From DTKD01 sp964494345 (GTDB lineage: Bacteria; Armatimonadota; UBA5829), in the NCBI GenBank assembly GCA_964494345.1, contig CAZBSI010000001.1, positions 1 through 64,000 on the forward strand: 64,000 nucleotides of DNA. Reading direction: 5' to 3'. The notes under the pieces are model-generated. The model ran no database searches. It was given only the letters and a program-made list of their open reading frames with translations, and was not told the origin of the DNA. Both the position numbers and the translations under genes were made by a program. Positions 33,801 to 41,130 of the stretch are shown here, piece after piece (position 1 is the stretch's first letter; every line of letters begins with the position of its first letter).

Positions 33801-34636
33801 ACGCCAAAGCCAGAAACACTACTACAGGCTGCATAAGCGCGTCGTGTGCGCAGGTTACTGTAACTTACGTTGCTGACGACGAAGGGCCGGAGCTGACCAA
33901 TGTTTCGGTCAGTTGCAGTGAAACAGGCGGCGCTCCTAACTATAATTTCCTTAAAGGAACGGTTACGGTCGAAGCCGAGGCTACCGACGATTCCGGAGTC
34001 GCATCCGTCGTGTTCGTGATCGACGACTCAGAAACCCCGATCACTATGACGCTGGATCAGAACACCGGCAAATACGTCGGAACCTGCACGATTGACGAGG
34101 ACTGGACCAATGGCCAGCATTCTATCACCGTGATCGCCACCGACACCTACGCTAACGAGTCCGAGGAGACCAAATACTTCTCGGTCAACAAAAACGAGAT
34201 TGAAGGGTTAGTTGGCTTCGAGGATTCGTTCGGCCAGTGCGCTCGACCGGTGACATTCGTTCTTAACGGTACCGTTAGCAAAACGGTGACTCTGAACTTC
34301 ACCAATGGCAAGGCACACTACAGCTTTGTAGATATACCTGAAATCACCTCGATCAGCGCAAAGACGGCCTGGCATCTACGATCACGATGCACCGTGACTA
34401 TGACCAAGGGCCAGGCTGAGGTCAACTTCCTGGGGCCAAAAGTCCTGCGCGGAGGCGATCTGGCGACCCCTGGTTATCCGATGGGTGACAATGTGGTCAA
34501 TGCTCTTGACTACGCCGTTCTGCGCGGCAACTGGGGCTACGGTGCGGCCGGGGACATCACCGGTGACGGGTTCACCGACAACAGCGACTATCTGGTAATG
34601 ATCAAGTATCTCTATGTGAAGGGCGATCTTCCGTAG
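30806..34636 (+). CDS. Exported LamG/CBM-like protein with dockerin-like tail (paralogue 2)
   Basis: I use ATG 30806 because GGAGAAGAG at 30792-30800 is a good Shine-Dalgarno for it; GTG 30791 would swallow that site. The 1276-aa product has a signal peptide (VALICLLALCASTVYA) and the same layout as the preceding paralogue: Trp/Gly-rich N-module, CBM-like sandwich, LamG domain (GTDGYVNLPS, FTCEFWAYP) and Ig-like domains. It then diverges with an Ig domain (NPATIVVSGSSALSATVG, VVWYKDSCGGT) shared with the 36559 protein, and ends in the shared module. DNA identity to paralogue 1 is visibly high over long stretches, so this is a tandem duplication followed by swapping of the C-terminal Ig domains. 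Confidence 0.76.
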   Translation: MMNGVKRVALICLLALCASTVYAGAFWANCARSTSQGGWAEYAAPAGCSTVWVGWGSNGADRCRWYNSSAIPWRDQYLTYRHGFNLRANGDTNALHWSYAEGSYSGNQTFNQKGAGGWTEPTINARASYNWDDWMEVGSDWGGGMDTVCNVARLYPELDAIYKAKSVEPNMYMGNVYKWIYDMENPWYAWWTWNTAADQFYHIGGVVSGPGWYSSGAVVSAPGTAPEGVMYCHFNMRPTQTGTSNEDFQMIRNGTSWFGDKPASNSNMRTAVSVTRKNPSATAGWDNGAKRKGETVRFSTYGADSWGTGDNYSWDFDHNTTQGWYTVNNTTLTKESGQIKIGVTGADPHIHSFSGLAINTNQCKYVSIRMKANGGSTAQFFWKGTAGDWSGVRKVDFNIYPDNQWHIYTMPFPASWTGTVTQFRFDPVENGAANGQTVYVDWIRIHNVNAGMSAKAWLGKANNSWTIWSEQAATWDGTNVCWYKDYTILDGYPQTYYHVMHVFNNANQSEGDDPDRRYAQYQRAYKVLNTAPGAANNSYPSNGWCTTKTPTLGWNYSDVDSNAQSRYQVQVSAAANFSNIVADTDLVASNANSCTAPSLPEGQLYYRTRVMDGAYSNINASYQGGCSLNQAGALSGDPNSKSVEFNGTDGYVNLPSGFDSLGSGFTCEFWAYPTAAQNWARFLDMGNGAPMDNIIIARQSTSNDMIFSVRRGDAVEMSLKAVNVISLNTWQHFVVTLDTDGYGRIYKNGSLVVHGPMLMPEVVNLTKCYIGKSNWVADAYYKGRLDEFAIYDRCLSAAEISSHYSKASQSDSAYRDAVCANSPWVYYRFDETTGTTASAYTGMLSDWSTGTDFRVDSIAPTQPSITGINWSSCIAASVSFGGSTDANALTYEVKLDNGAFETKTSPVALSSLTNGPHTIYVRAVDEAGNISEVASQQFDNSLPNTPTNPQANPATIVVSGSSALSATVGSGEEVVWYKDSCGGTVVTSPVSPTQTTTYYAKARNTTTGCISASCAQVTVTYVADDEGPELTNVSVSCSETGGAPNYNFLKGTVTVEAEATDDSGVASVVFVIDDSETPITMTLDQNTGKYVGTCTIDEDWTNGQHSITVIATDTYANESEETKYFSVNKNEIEGLVGFEDSFGQCARPVTFVLNGTVSKTVTLNFTNGKAHYSFVDIPEITSISAKTAWHLRSRCTVTMTKGQAEVNFLGPKVLRGGDLATPGYPMGDNVVNALDYAVLRGNWGYGAAGDITGDGFTDNSDYLVMIKYLYVKGDLP

Positions 34637-34674
34637 GAAAGAGACCTGATTTTATCTGTCGAATTAGCCACAAT

Positions 34675-34707
34675 AGATTGGCGGGGGGTAATGCCTCCCG
34701 CCAATCT
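34675..34707 (+). terminator. Hairpin after paralogue 2
   Basis: AGATTGGCGGG (34675-34685) pairs with CCCGCCAATCT (34697-34707), 11 bp with an 11-nt loop. No clear T-run follows, but it sits 39 nt past the stop and before the next promoter, so it likely ends the transcript. Confidence 0.6.
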
Positions 34708-34739
34708 CGTTGATAATATATGAACGATAATGGGATTCC

Positions 34740-34783
34740 GGTAATATTACTAGGTTGACAGGCATATGCAAAGCTGGCATACT
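34740..34783 (+). promoter_or_regulatory. Cluster promoter with palindromic box
   Basis: GGTAATATTACT (34740-34751), near-palindromic, lies next to the -35. TTGACA is at 34755-34760, with a 17-bp spacer and CATACT at 34778-34783. The leader to ATG 34950 would be about 160 nt, with no gene in it. Confidence 0.72.
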
Positions 34784-34949
34784 AAAATTGGTGGGTCTCG
34801 TATTTTTACCGGATTTAGTTTCGCTGGGCTTGCATTTTAAGATACTGACGAATCTGTTTTCCCCCTGCAAAATGTAACAGCATATTATGCTGAGTTTTAC
34901 TTTGTTGAGTTTCTTCACGACACCGATTGTAAACCTGGAGCAAATTCAA

Positions 34950-36443
34950 ATGATGATTAGGAAGCGCCCGATTGTGAGAGCTAAGATGGCTCGATGTTTG
35001 CCGATTCTGTTTGTTATAGCGTCTGTGTTTTTGTTTATTTTGCCTGTATCGGCGGCGCCCGGATCCACGGAGGCAACTTGGAAAGCCCCGGACGTAGATG
35101 GAAAACAAGCGCTGGCTGTATATAGTGGCGGCGGCAAGGTGACCGTGGAGCAGGCGATCGCCTGGGCTAAGAAGATGACGGGGTCCAGTCGACGCGTACA
35201 CATGTTCACATCACCCGAAGAAATGTACCAAAAAGCAGCAAAAAGCATAGCCATTGAGCAGATTATGCTCGCAAAGGCCAAAGAACTAAAGATCGAGGAA
35301 ATGGCGGGCTGGCCGGTTGCGGAAAAGCTCATTGAATCAAAGGGCCTTTTTTCTCTGTTTTATGATGTGAACTGGGCCAACTATACCCCTACCCAGCAGG
35401 AAATGGACAAGTTCGCCGAAGAAAACCCGGCTATGGCAGCCATTCCCCGGCCCTCCGACGGCCCCGATTACGACCCCGCTACGGCCAAGCTCGAATATCA
35501 GCGTCCTAATAAGCGTGATTGGCTGATATGGCAAATGCGGGGCCAACACTCGTCACAGGTAATGGGCGCATTTTATGAAGAAGCGGATAAAAAATACGCT
35601 GTTGACTGTGTCAAGTGGGAGGATTGGGCAAAAGCCGAAGATGACGCGGTGTTGTTGAAGTCCGGCAAAATTGCTCTCACTAAAAAGAATATTCAAGACC
35701 TGGCCGAAATATCCGGCAAGAAGATTGAAACTTGCTGGGGTGTTTTCGAGTTGGGAGATCATACCGATTCCTCGATAGCCCTGGCTGAGTTTGCTCGCGA
35801 AAAGGACTACGCCAAGCGAGATGATTATCCTGCCACGCTGAAATATGCCAAAGAAGAGTGGATAGTGGCGGTGATGAAAGCGCGAATGTTGGAAGGTCTG
35901 CTTACTTCATTTGTTCCATCTGATCAGGATATAAAAACTTACTATGACAATGAGTATAAAGGCATGCAGGATCAGATTATGAAATGCGATTTCATCGTCT
36001 GCCCGGTTGACTACTCAGACCCTTCCACCAGCGGACCTGCAAAGGCGCTTGCTGCCGAGCTGATAATGAAGATGCAGCAGGGCGCGAAGTTCGAGGATTT
36101 GCTCAAAGAGCATCCTGAGTGTCGTTACGAGCCGCCTGCAGAGCGACACGTTCAACCGCAATTCTCCGGAGGATTCAACTCCCCGGCAATCGCCGGCACA
36201 TCTCCGGGCGGCGTCGCCCTGGATTCCATCGAAGACTACGGCGGCTACTGTGTGATTCGAGTGCTGGAAAACAATCCTCCCGCCAAAATCCCACTGGAAT
36301 ATGCTCGAGGAGCTTGCATTACTGAGCTGGAGTTCCGAAATAAAAATGAAATGACGGGGGACACTGACGGGACGATACTGAAAAAGTATGGTTTCACCAT
36401 ACAAAAATCCGTCCTCGATCAGCTTAGCAAAGACAAATCGTAG
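34950..36443 (+). CDS. Exported parvulin-like (SurA/PpiC-type) foldase
   Basis: I chose ATG 34950 with GGAG at 34937-34940. An ATG at 34887 lacks a ribosome binding site. The 497-aa product has a signal peptide or N-terminal anchor (CLPILFVIASVFLFILPVSA). A mostly helical region with a SurA-like N-domain feel follows (residues about 50-330). From about 340 there is a degenerate PpiC-type rotamase region (ELIMKMQQGAKFEDLLKEHPECR, SPGGVALDSIEDYGGYCVIRVLENNPP). The catalytic domain is weakly conserved, so chaperone rather than isomerase function is possible. It lies between two dockerin-tailed genes and has the cluster promoter, so it may fold or export these very large proteins. Confidence 0.65.
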   Translation: MMIRKRPIVRAKMARCLPILFVIASVFLFILPVSAAPGSTEATWKAPDVDGKQALAVYSGGGKVTVEQAIAWAKKMTGSSRRVHMFTSPEEMYQKAAKSIAIEQIMLAKAKELKIEEMAGWPVAEKLIESKGLFSLFYDVNWANYTPTQQEMDKFAEENPAMAAIPRPSDGPDYDPATAKLEYQRPNKRDWLIWQMRGQHSSQVMGAFYEEADKKYAVDCVKWEDWAKAEDDAVLLKSGKIALTKKNIQDLAEISGKKIETCWGVFELGDHTDSSIALAEFAREKDYAKRDDYPATLKYAKEEWIVAVMKARMLEGLLTSFVPSDQDIKTYYDNEYKGMQDQIMKCDFIVCPVDYSDPSTSGPAKALAAELIMKMQQGAKFEDLLKEHPECRYEPPAERHVQPQFSGGFNSPAIAGTSPGGVALDSIEDYGGYCVIRVLENNPPAKIPLEYARGACITELEFRNKNEMTGDTDGTILKKYGFTIQKSVLDQLSKDKS

Positions 36444-36465
36444 GTCGGTCTCACAATTGAATATC

Positions 36466-36493
36466 CCGGAGCGACCCGCCCGGATCGCTCCGG
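36466..36493 (+). terminator. Hairpin after the foldase gene
   Basis: CCGGAGCGA (36466-36474) pairs with TCGCTCCGG (36485-36493), 9 bp with a 10-nt loop, followed by TTTG. It lies 22 nt past the foldase stop and directly before a short tandem repeat. Confidence 0.6.
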
Positions 36494-36498
36494 TTTGT

Positions 36499-36559
36499 AG
36501 TAAAGCAGTAAAGCAGTAAAGCAGTAAAGCAGTAATGCAGTAAGGTAGTAGTAGTAGTA
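36499..36559 (+). repeat. AGTAAAGC octamer repeat and GTA run in the leader of the next gene
   Basis: AGTAAAGC occurs four times in perfect tandem (36499-36530), then AGTAATGC (36531-36538) and AGTAAGG, then GTA five times (36545-36559) running into the ATG at 36559. The octamer is not a multiple of three, and the array lies immediately upstream of translation. No other Shine-Dalgarno is visible, apart from a weak AAGG at 36542-36545. Copy-number change here could alter expression. Confidence 0.75.
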
Positions 36560-39500
36560 TGTTGCAGTATTTCTCCCGTTACCCGCTTGTAGCAGGGATA
36601 ATGCTTTTCCTCGCAGTATTAGTAGTATCCTCACCCGCAATGTCTTGGACCGGCGACTGGCTGGGTTATCCCTATTCGCAGAATATGCCAGCCAGCGGTT
36701 CATCATACGGTTATACCTATTGGTACGCATACGCGCATCTTGCAAGTTGTGCAGGTCGAAATTTCTATGCTCACTGGGACCCGGGATTCTCGTGGAGTGG
36801 GCGAGGATTTTTTAAGACGGACTTTCTGGTGCCGAATGTAAATGCAGCCAGTGGCGTGAGACTACGATACAAAAAGAACCGCAGTGATGACAACGGCAGT
36901 TACAGCGAAATGAATCAATGCACACTTGATGGTTGGACAGGTCTTTTCAGTAGTCCTGTTGGCAACCTTGCTGACTGGAATGGTGCGCGGGTTGATTTGA
37001 ATGAGAACTGGACCACCTGTATGAACGAGTGCGGTTCCAGCCCTTCTGCTATCTCTGTAATCCACCAATACGGCGATCGTTGGGCCTATTTGAACAGATG
37101 GGCGATTCTTGGCCCATATAGTTCGACGAGTCTCGCCAACACCAACGGCCTGGATGAAGCAAACCTATACCTTTATCCGTATGTCGAGACAAACAAAGGA
37201 ACGGCGATTGCCGACGGACTGTGGGGCGGAAAGACTCCGGAAAAGTACGAGCCTGGAGATATGAATAACGCCTACTCGATAAACTTCGCCACCAAGTGGA
37301 ACGCCAATCCGAATCAGGCGGGATACGCGATGGCCTGGGTTTATTCCCCCAATGGAGCCGGGCCGAGATTTGCGATGGGTTCCGACGACGGCTGCAAAGT
37401 CTGGCTAAACGGCACAAATATCCATACTAACGATATCGCCAGGGGACTTACCAGGGATTCTGACGTTACTGGAGGCAAATCAATGCCTGCAGGGTGGAAC
37501 AGGGTGCTCTTCAAAATCCAGCAGGGGCCCGGCGGAGGCGGCTGGCAGGGTACTATGAGTCTGCGAAACGGCAGCGATACCAACCGCAATGAGCCAAGCG
37601 TTAGTCTCCAGTCCAACGAATACGGCGGCTACAGTGTCAGCAACGAGCAGGACGGCTGGTATCCGAAGATGTCGATGACCAACTTCAACGGCGTCTCCAA
37701 TCCTGCCAGCGGTCTTACGTTATACACGAACAATACTACGGTAACCGCCAGCGGCACTGTGACCGCGCAGTTTATTCCATTCTGGAAGACTGGATACTAT
37801 CAATGGGGCCGCGGTCTTTCCGGAGCTGATGAGAACTACAAGTTTACGACTAATAGCGGATCAAGTTGGTCTCATACGGAGAACAACGTAACCGGTTATA
37901 GACGGCTACACTTCTTCGGAATCAGCCAATCCGGTCGGACATCCGGCCAGGCGAGCGGATCAAGCGGCGGATGGACTTACAACGACACAGGCAACTGCGC
38001 CTGGGCCGCAGTGTTTGTAGATAACGTTGCCCCGAATAACCCGGGCTTTACCGGCGTAAATGTTGTCAGCCCGACGCAGATAAACGTGGCTTGGAATATT
38101 CCACTCGACAAAGGTGTCGGCGTAGCGGATGGCGCAGATGAATCGATGAACAACGTCAAAACCGAGACCTGTCACTACCGCCGTGGTGATGTAGGTGTTA
38201 ATGTTCGCCGCAATGGCGCCTCAGCATACGGTTGGGGCACGGCAACATCGTTCAGTAATACCGGGCTTACTCCTAACACCCAATATACATTTGACATAGC
38301 CGCTCGCGACAACACCAGCCAATCGCGGGGCACGTGGGCCAATGCGACAAGTTATGTCAACTCCACTTCTGTCTATACTCTTTCCCCGGCGCCCGTAGCC
38401 AATAGCGTTACGCCCGACACAGCAACTCCCTGTCAGGGAGCAAATGTCGTGTGGACTAATAATCTTGGCTGGGGAGCCGGCGGGGTGCAATACTTTAGAT
38501 ATGCGTGGGATAAGAACCCGACTCACGCATGGACCGATACGGAGACTCAGTGGTCAAGTGGCGCTCTTACCCTGGCCCCGACTTCCAGCGGCGCCTGGTA
38601 TCTGCACGTTAAGAGCTATAACGCTGAAAACGCAGCAAACGGCGCTTTCAGTTATTCGGTGGAGGCGATTGGCGCGTTTTCCATAGGAACAATAACCGGA
38701 GGCGGCGGTTCTGCTTGCGGCAGCATCGATCCCGGCCTGATGACCTATAGCGGCGGCTCCGGTGGCGGAACGCTCAGCTATCAGTGGTATTCCAAATTAG
38801 GCACAAGCTCTCCGACGATTAGCGATACGCTGATCGCGGGCGCCACCGGCGCATCCTATGATCCGCCCGCAGGTCTGACTAATACGACCACATATAATGT
38901 GTTTGTCACTCCGAGTTGCGGCGTTGCGGCATTTACGGCTACCCCGATCACTGCTACAGTGAATTCACTGCCCAACACCCCGACAAACCCAACGGCGACC
39001 CCTTCGACTATCGGTCCCGGCCGCTCTTCGGCGCTGTCGGCGACGGTGGGTAATGGCGAGGAAGTCGTGTGGTACTCTGAAAGCTGCGGCGGTGCGATAG
39101 CCACATCTCCTGTCAGCCCGACTCGGACCACGACCTATTACGCTAAGGCCAGGAACATCACAACTGGCTGCTTGAGCGCACAATGCGCCGAAGTTACTGT
39201 TACGTATATCCCGGACGACCAGGCTCCTGTGCTTGCCAACGTTCTCGTGACCTGCAGTGAGGTCGGCGGAGCTCCCACCTACAACTTCCTTAAGGGCGTT
39301 GTTACCGTCGAGGCCGAGGCGACTGATGACTCCGGTGTCGATATAGTCGAGTTTTATATCGACAATTCCGAGACAACCGTTTCGATGTCTCTGGATCAAA
39401 ATACTGGCAAATATGTTGGCGTCTGCACGATTGATGAAGACTGGACAAACGGCCAGCATTCAATAACGGTGGTTGCGACTGATGTCTACGGCAACGACTC

Positions 39501-39975
39501 CAACGAGACCAGGAGCTTCTCGGTCAACAAAAACGAGGTCAGCGGGTTGGTTGGAATTGAGGATTCGTTTGTTGTTATGACTCGATCTGTCACATTTGTG
39601 TTGAACGGCGCTATTACTAAAACCGTGCCTTTGAAATTTATTAATGGCAAGGCTTATTACAGCTTTACCGATGTTGCTGAGATTACCTCAATCAGCGCCA
39701 AGACGGCCTGGCATTTACGCTCGCGGCGTGATGTGGCGATGATCAAAGGCCAGGCCGAGGTTGATTTCCTGGGGCCGAAGGTGCTGCGAGGCGGCGACCT
39801 TGCGACTCCTGGTTCGCCTGCCGGAGATAACTCGGTCAATGCTCTTGACTATGCCGTCCTGCGCAACAACTGGGGCTACGGCACGGCCGGTGACATCAAC
39901 GGTGATGGTTTTACCGACAATAACGACTACCTTATTCTTATGAAGTATCTCTATACAAAAGGTGATCTTCCATAG
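36559..39975 (+). CDS. Exported PA14-like/FnIII protein with dockerin-like tail
   Basis: The 1138-aa protein starts at ATG 36559. Residues 1-29 are a signal peptide. Residues about 40-360 are homologous to the PA14-like section of the 1495-aa amidase (FYAHWDPGFSWSGRG, GSDDGCKVWLNG, GWNRVLFKIQQ). A fibronectin III-like domain follows (about 490-610, LTPNTQYTFDIAARDNTSQS), then Ig-like domains (SALSATVGNGEEVVWYSES). The last 147 residues are the shared SISAKTAW plus dockerin-like module (GDLATPG, DINGDGFTDNNDYL). It lacks the amidase domain, so it looks like the non-catalytic half of that gene. It has no cluster promoter of its own. It probably relies on read-through from the foldase gene or on an unrecognised promoter. 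Confidence 0.75.
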   Translation: MLQYFSRYPLVAGIMLFLAVLVVSSPAMSWTGDWLGYPYSQNMPASGSSYGYTYWYAYAHLASCAGRNFYAHWDPGFSWSGRGFFKTDFLVPNVNAASGVRLRYKKNRSDDNGSYSEMNQCTLDGWTGLFSSPVGNLADWNGARVDLNENWTTCMNECGSSPSAISVIHQYGDRWAYLNRWAILGPYSSTSLANTNGLDEANLYLYPYVETNKGTAIADGLWGGKTPEKYEPGDMNNAYSINFATKWNANPNQAGYAMAWVYSPNGAGPRFAMGSDDGCKVWLNGTNIHTNDIARGLTRDSDVTGGKSMPAGWNRVLFKIQQGPGGGGWQGTMSLRNGSDTNRNEPSVSLQSNEYGGYSVSNEQDGWYPKMSMTNFNGVSNPASGLTLYTNNTTVTASGTVTAQFIPFWKTGYYQWGRGLSGADENYKFTTNSGSSWSHTENNVTGYRRLHFFGISQSGRTSGQASGSSGGWTYNDTGNCAWAAVFVDNVAPNNPGFTGVNVVSPTQINVAWNIPLDKGVGVADGADESMNNVKTETCHYRRGDVGVNVRRNGASAYGWGTATSFSNTGLTPNTQYTFDIAARDNTSQSRGTWANATSYVNSTSVYTLSPAPVANSVTPDTATPCQGANVVWTNNLGWGAGGVQYFRYAWDKNPTHAWTDTETQWSSGALTLAPTSSGAWYLHVKSYNAENAANGAFSYSVEAIGAFSIGTITGGGGSACGSIDPGLMTYSGGSGGGTLSYQWYSKLGTSSPTISDTLIAGATGASYDPPAGLTNTTTYNVFVTPSCGVAAFTATPITATVNSLPNTPTNPTATPSTIGPGRSSALSATVGNGEEVVWYSESCGGAIATSPVSPTRTTTYYAKARNITTGCLSAQCAEVTVTYIPDDQAPVLANVLVTCSEVGGAPTYNFLKGVVTVEAEATDDSGVDIVEFYIDNSETTVSMSLDQNTGKYVGVCTIDEDWTNGQHSITVVATDVYGNDSNETRSFSVNKNEVSGLVGIEDSFVVMTRSVTFVLNGAITKTVPLKFINGKAYYSFTDVAEITSISAKTAWHLRSRRDVAMIKGQAEVDFLGPKVLRGGDLATPGSPAGDNSVNALDYAVLRNNWGYGTAGDINGDGFTDNNDYLILMKYLYTKGDLP

Positions 39976-39984
39976 AAAACGCGC

Positions 39985-40012
39985 AGTCCGGCAGCCATTC
40001 GGTCGCCGGACT
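39985..40012 (+). terminator. Hairpin after the PA14-like gene
   Basis: AGTCCGGC (39985-39992) pairs with GCCGGACT (40005-40012), 8 bp with a 12-nt loop, directly before the next promoter box. No T-run follows. Confidence 0.5.
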
Positions 40013-40056
40013 GGTAATATTACCGGGTTGACGTATTGTTCTTTACGTTGCATAAT
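40013..40056 (+). promoter_or_regulatory. Cluster promoter with perfect 12-bp palindrome
   Basis: GGTAATATTACC (40013-40024) is a perfect palindrome. It abuts GGG and then TTGACG (40028-40033), with a 17-bp spacer and CATAAT (40051-40056). The palindrome is the best copy of the box seen at three other cluster promoters, and could bind a dimeric regulator. The leader to the TTG start at 40263 is about 200 nt long. It shows no riboswitch I can recognise. Confidence 0.7.
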
Positions 40057-40262
40057 GTTGGTAGCGGTTGAAGTGACAACTTGTATTAGTATTTGCAAAT
40101 GTGGCAAATATCACTAGGGAGTGCCCAGTGCGCCTTAGTGAATAGTCGTTGCAGGGTGGATAGCTTAATTAAGCCGTGTAGAAGCCTTCGGGTTGGGCGG
40201 ATGGATGTAAAACTGCCGACCACGATGCTCACTGCTCTAAAAGAGTGTGGAGGTGCTTTATA

Positions 40263-41051
40263 TTGAGTGCGCAAAAATCGAAATTCCTACTGAGTTTTAT
40301 ATTAGCGGCATTATTGGCCCTTGTCGCAACGGGCGCGTACGCGCAGATATACGTTCCAAGTCCTGATGAGGATGGTGTATTTTACCCTTATTGGAACCGA
40401 GGTCTGCCTGCTAGTGCGACATATTTTTGGAATAACTGGGGCAGCTATGATGGCGTGAACCCCGAGGTTGCCGCCGATCAGGTTATCGGTAATGTCAACG
40501 GCACAGCGACCGTTACGGTTGGCGACGGCGGCGCGGGTTTCATCGAGGGCGGCGAGTGGACAGAGGCGGCCTTCGGCTCAGCGACCAACTTCTGGGATGT
40601 TGGTCCGGGCGGTCTGATTACTTTGGAATTGGACGATCCTAACGCCGGTACCCAGGGTATGGATATCTGGGTGCAGGTGAAATACCACGTCGGCTTTACC
40701 GGCACTCCCACCATAAACGTTCGCAGCGTCAGTGGTGACGGAGTCTCGGAGTCTACTCCAAGACTGATCGAAAACGGATGGTATTATAGAGACTTTGTCG
40801 AGTCTACTGGCAGCTTCGGAGATACCGAAACGGGATGGCTGGTATATCAGGCGCTGTTCAGATTGGATCCGGGACAGACGCTGGCGGGCATTGATATTTC
40901 GACCGGTGGAAATGGCTCTATCATTGACTCTGTGGTCGTTGACACGAAGATTCTGCCGGAGTCGACCGCAGTACTTCTGGCAATTTTCGGAAGTGGCATG
41001 CTCTTCTTGCTAATTAGACTGAAAAAGACGAGAATTAGCGTTAATATCTAG
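40263..41051 (+). CDS. Small exported protein with PEP-CTERM-like tail
   Basis: TTG 40263 is preferred: GGAGGTG at 40249-40255 lies 7-9 nt upstream. A GTG at 40245 would overlap that site. The 262-aa product has a signal peptide (FLLSFILAALLALVATGAYAQ) and a beta-rich acidic body. It ends LPESTAVLLAIFGSGMLF, then basic residues, so the order is PES motif, hydrophobic helix and Lys/Arg cluster, as in PEP-CTERM sorting signals. The motif reads PES, not PEP, so the assignment is tentative. No exosortase is in the window. It shares the cluster promoter, so it may be a surface partner of the dockerin-tailed proteins. Confidence 0.6.
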   Translation: MSAQKSKFLLSFILAALLALVATGAYAQIYVPSPDEDGVFYPYWNRGLPASATYFWNNWGSYDGVNPEVAADQVIGNVNGTATVTVGDGGAGFIEGGEWTEAAFGSATNFWDVGPGGLITLELDDPNAGTQGMDIWVQVKYHVGFTGTPTINVRSVSGDGVSESTPRLIENGWYYRDFVESTGSFGDTETGWLVYQALFRLDPGQTLAGIDISTGGNGSIIDSVVVDTKILPESTAVLLAIFGSGMLFLLIRLKKTRISVNI

Positions 41052-41074
41052 ATTTTGTGGCCGATCACATAGCG

Positions 41075-41105
41075 AATCGGGTGGCGCTCCAAACGCCACC
41101 CGATT
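41075..41105. terminator. Bidirectional terminator between convergent genes
   Basis: AATCGGGTGGCG (41075-41086) and CGCCACCCGATT (41094-41105) form a perfect 12-bp stem with a 7-nt loop. It lies between the plus-strand PEP-CTERM-like gene and the minus-strand holB operon and could serve both. Confidence 0.7.
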
Positions 41106-41130
41106 GGCAATTACCGACTCTGCGAATTGT

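Noticed and set aside
40063..40262. Possible cyclic-di-GMP or other riboswitch in the long leader
   Set aside because: I looked for GGCAAACC and GACGCAAAG-type cores and did not find them; only unexplained length remains.
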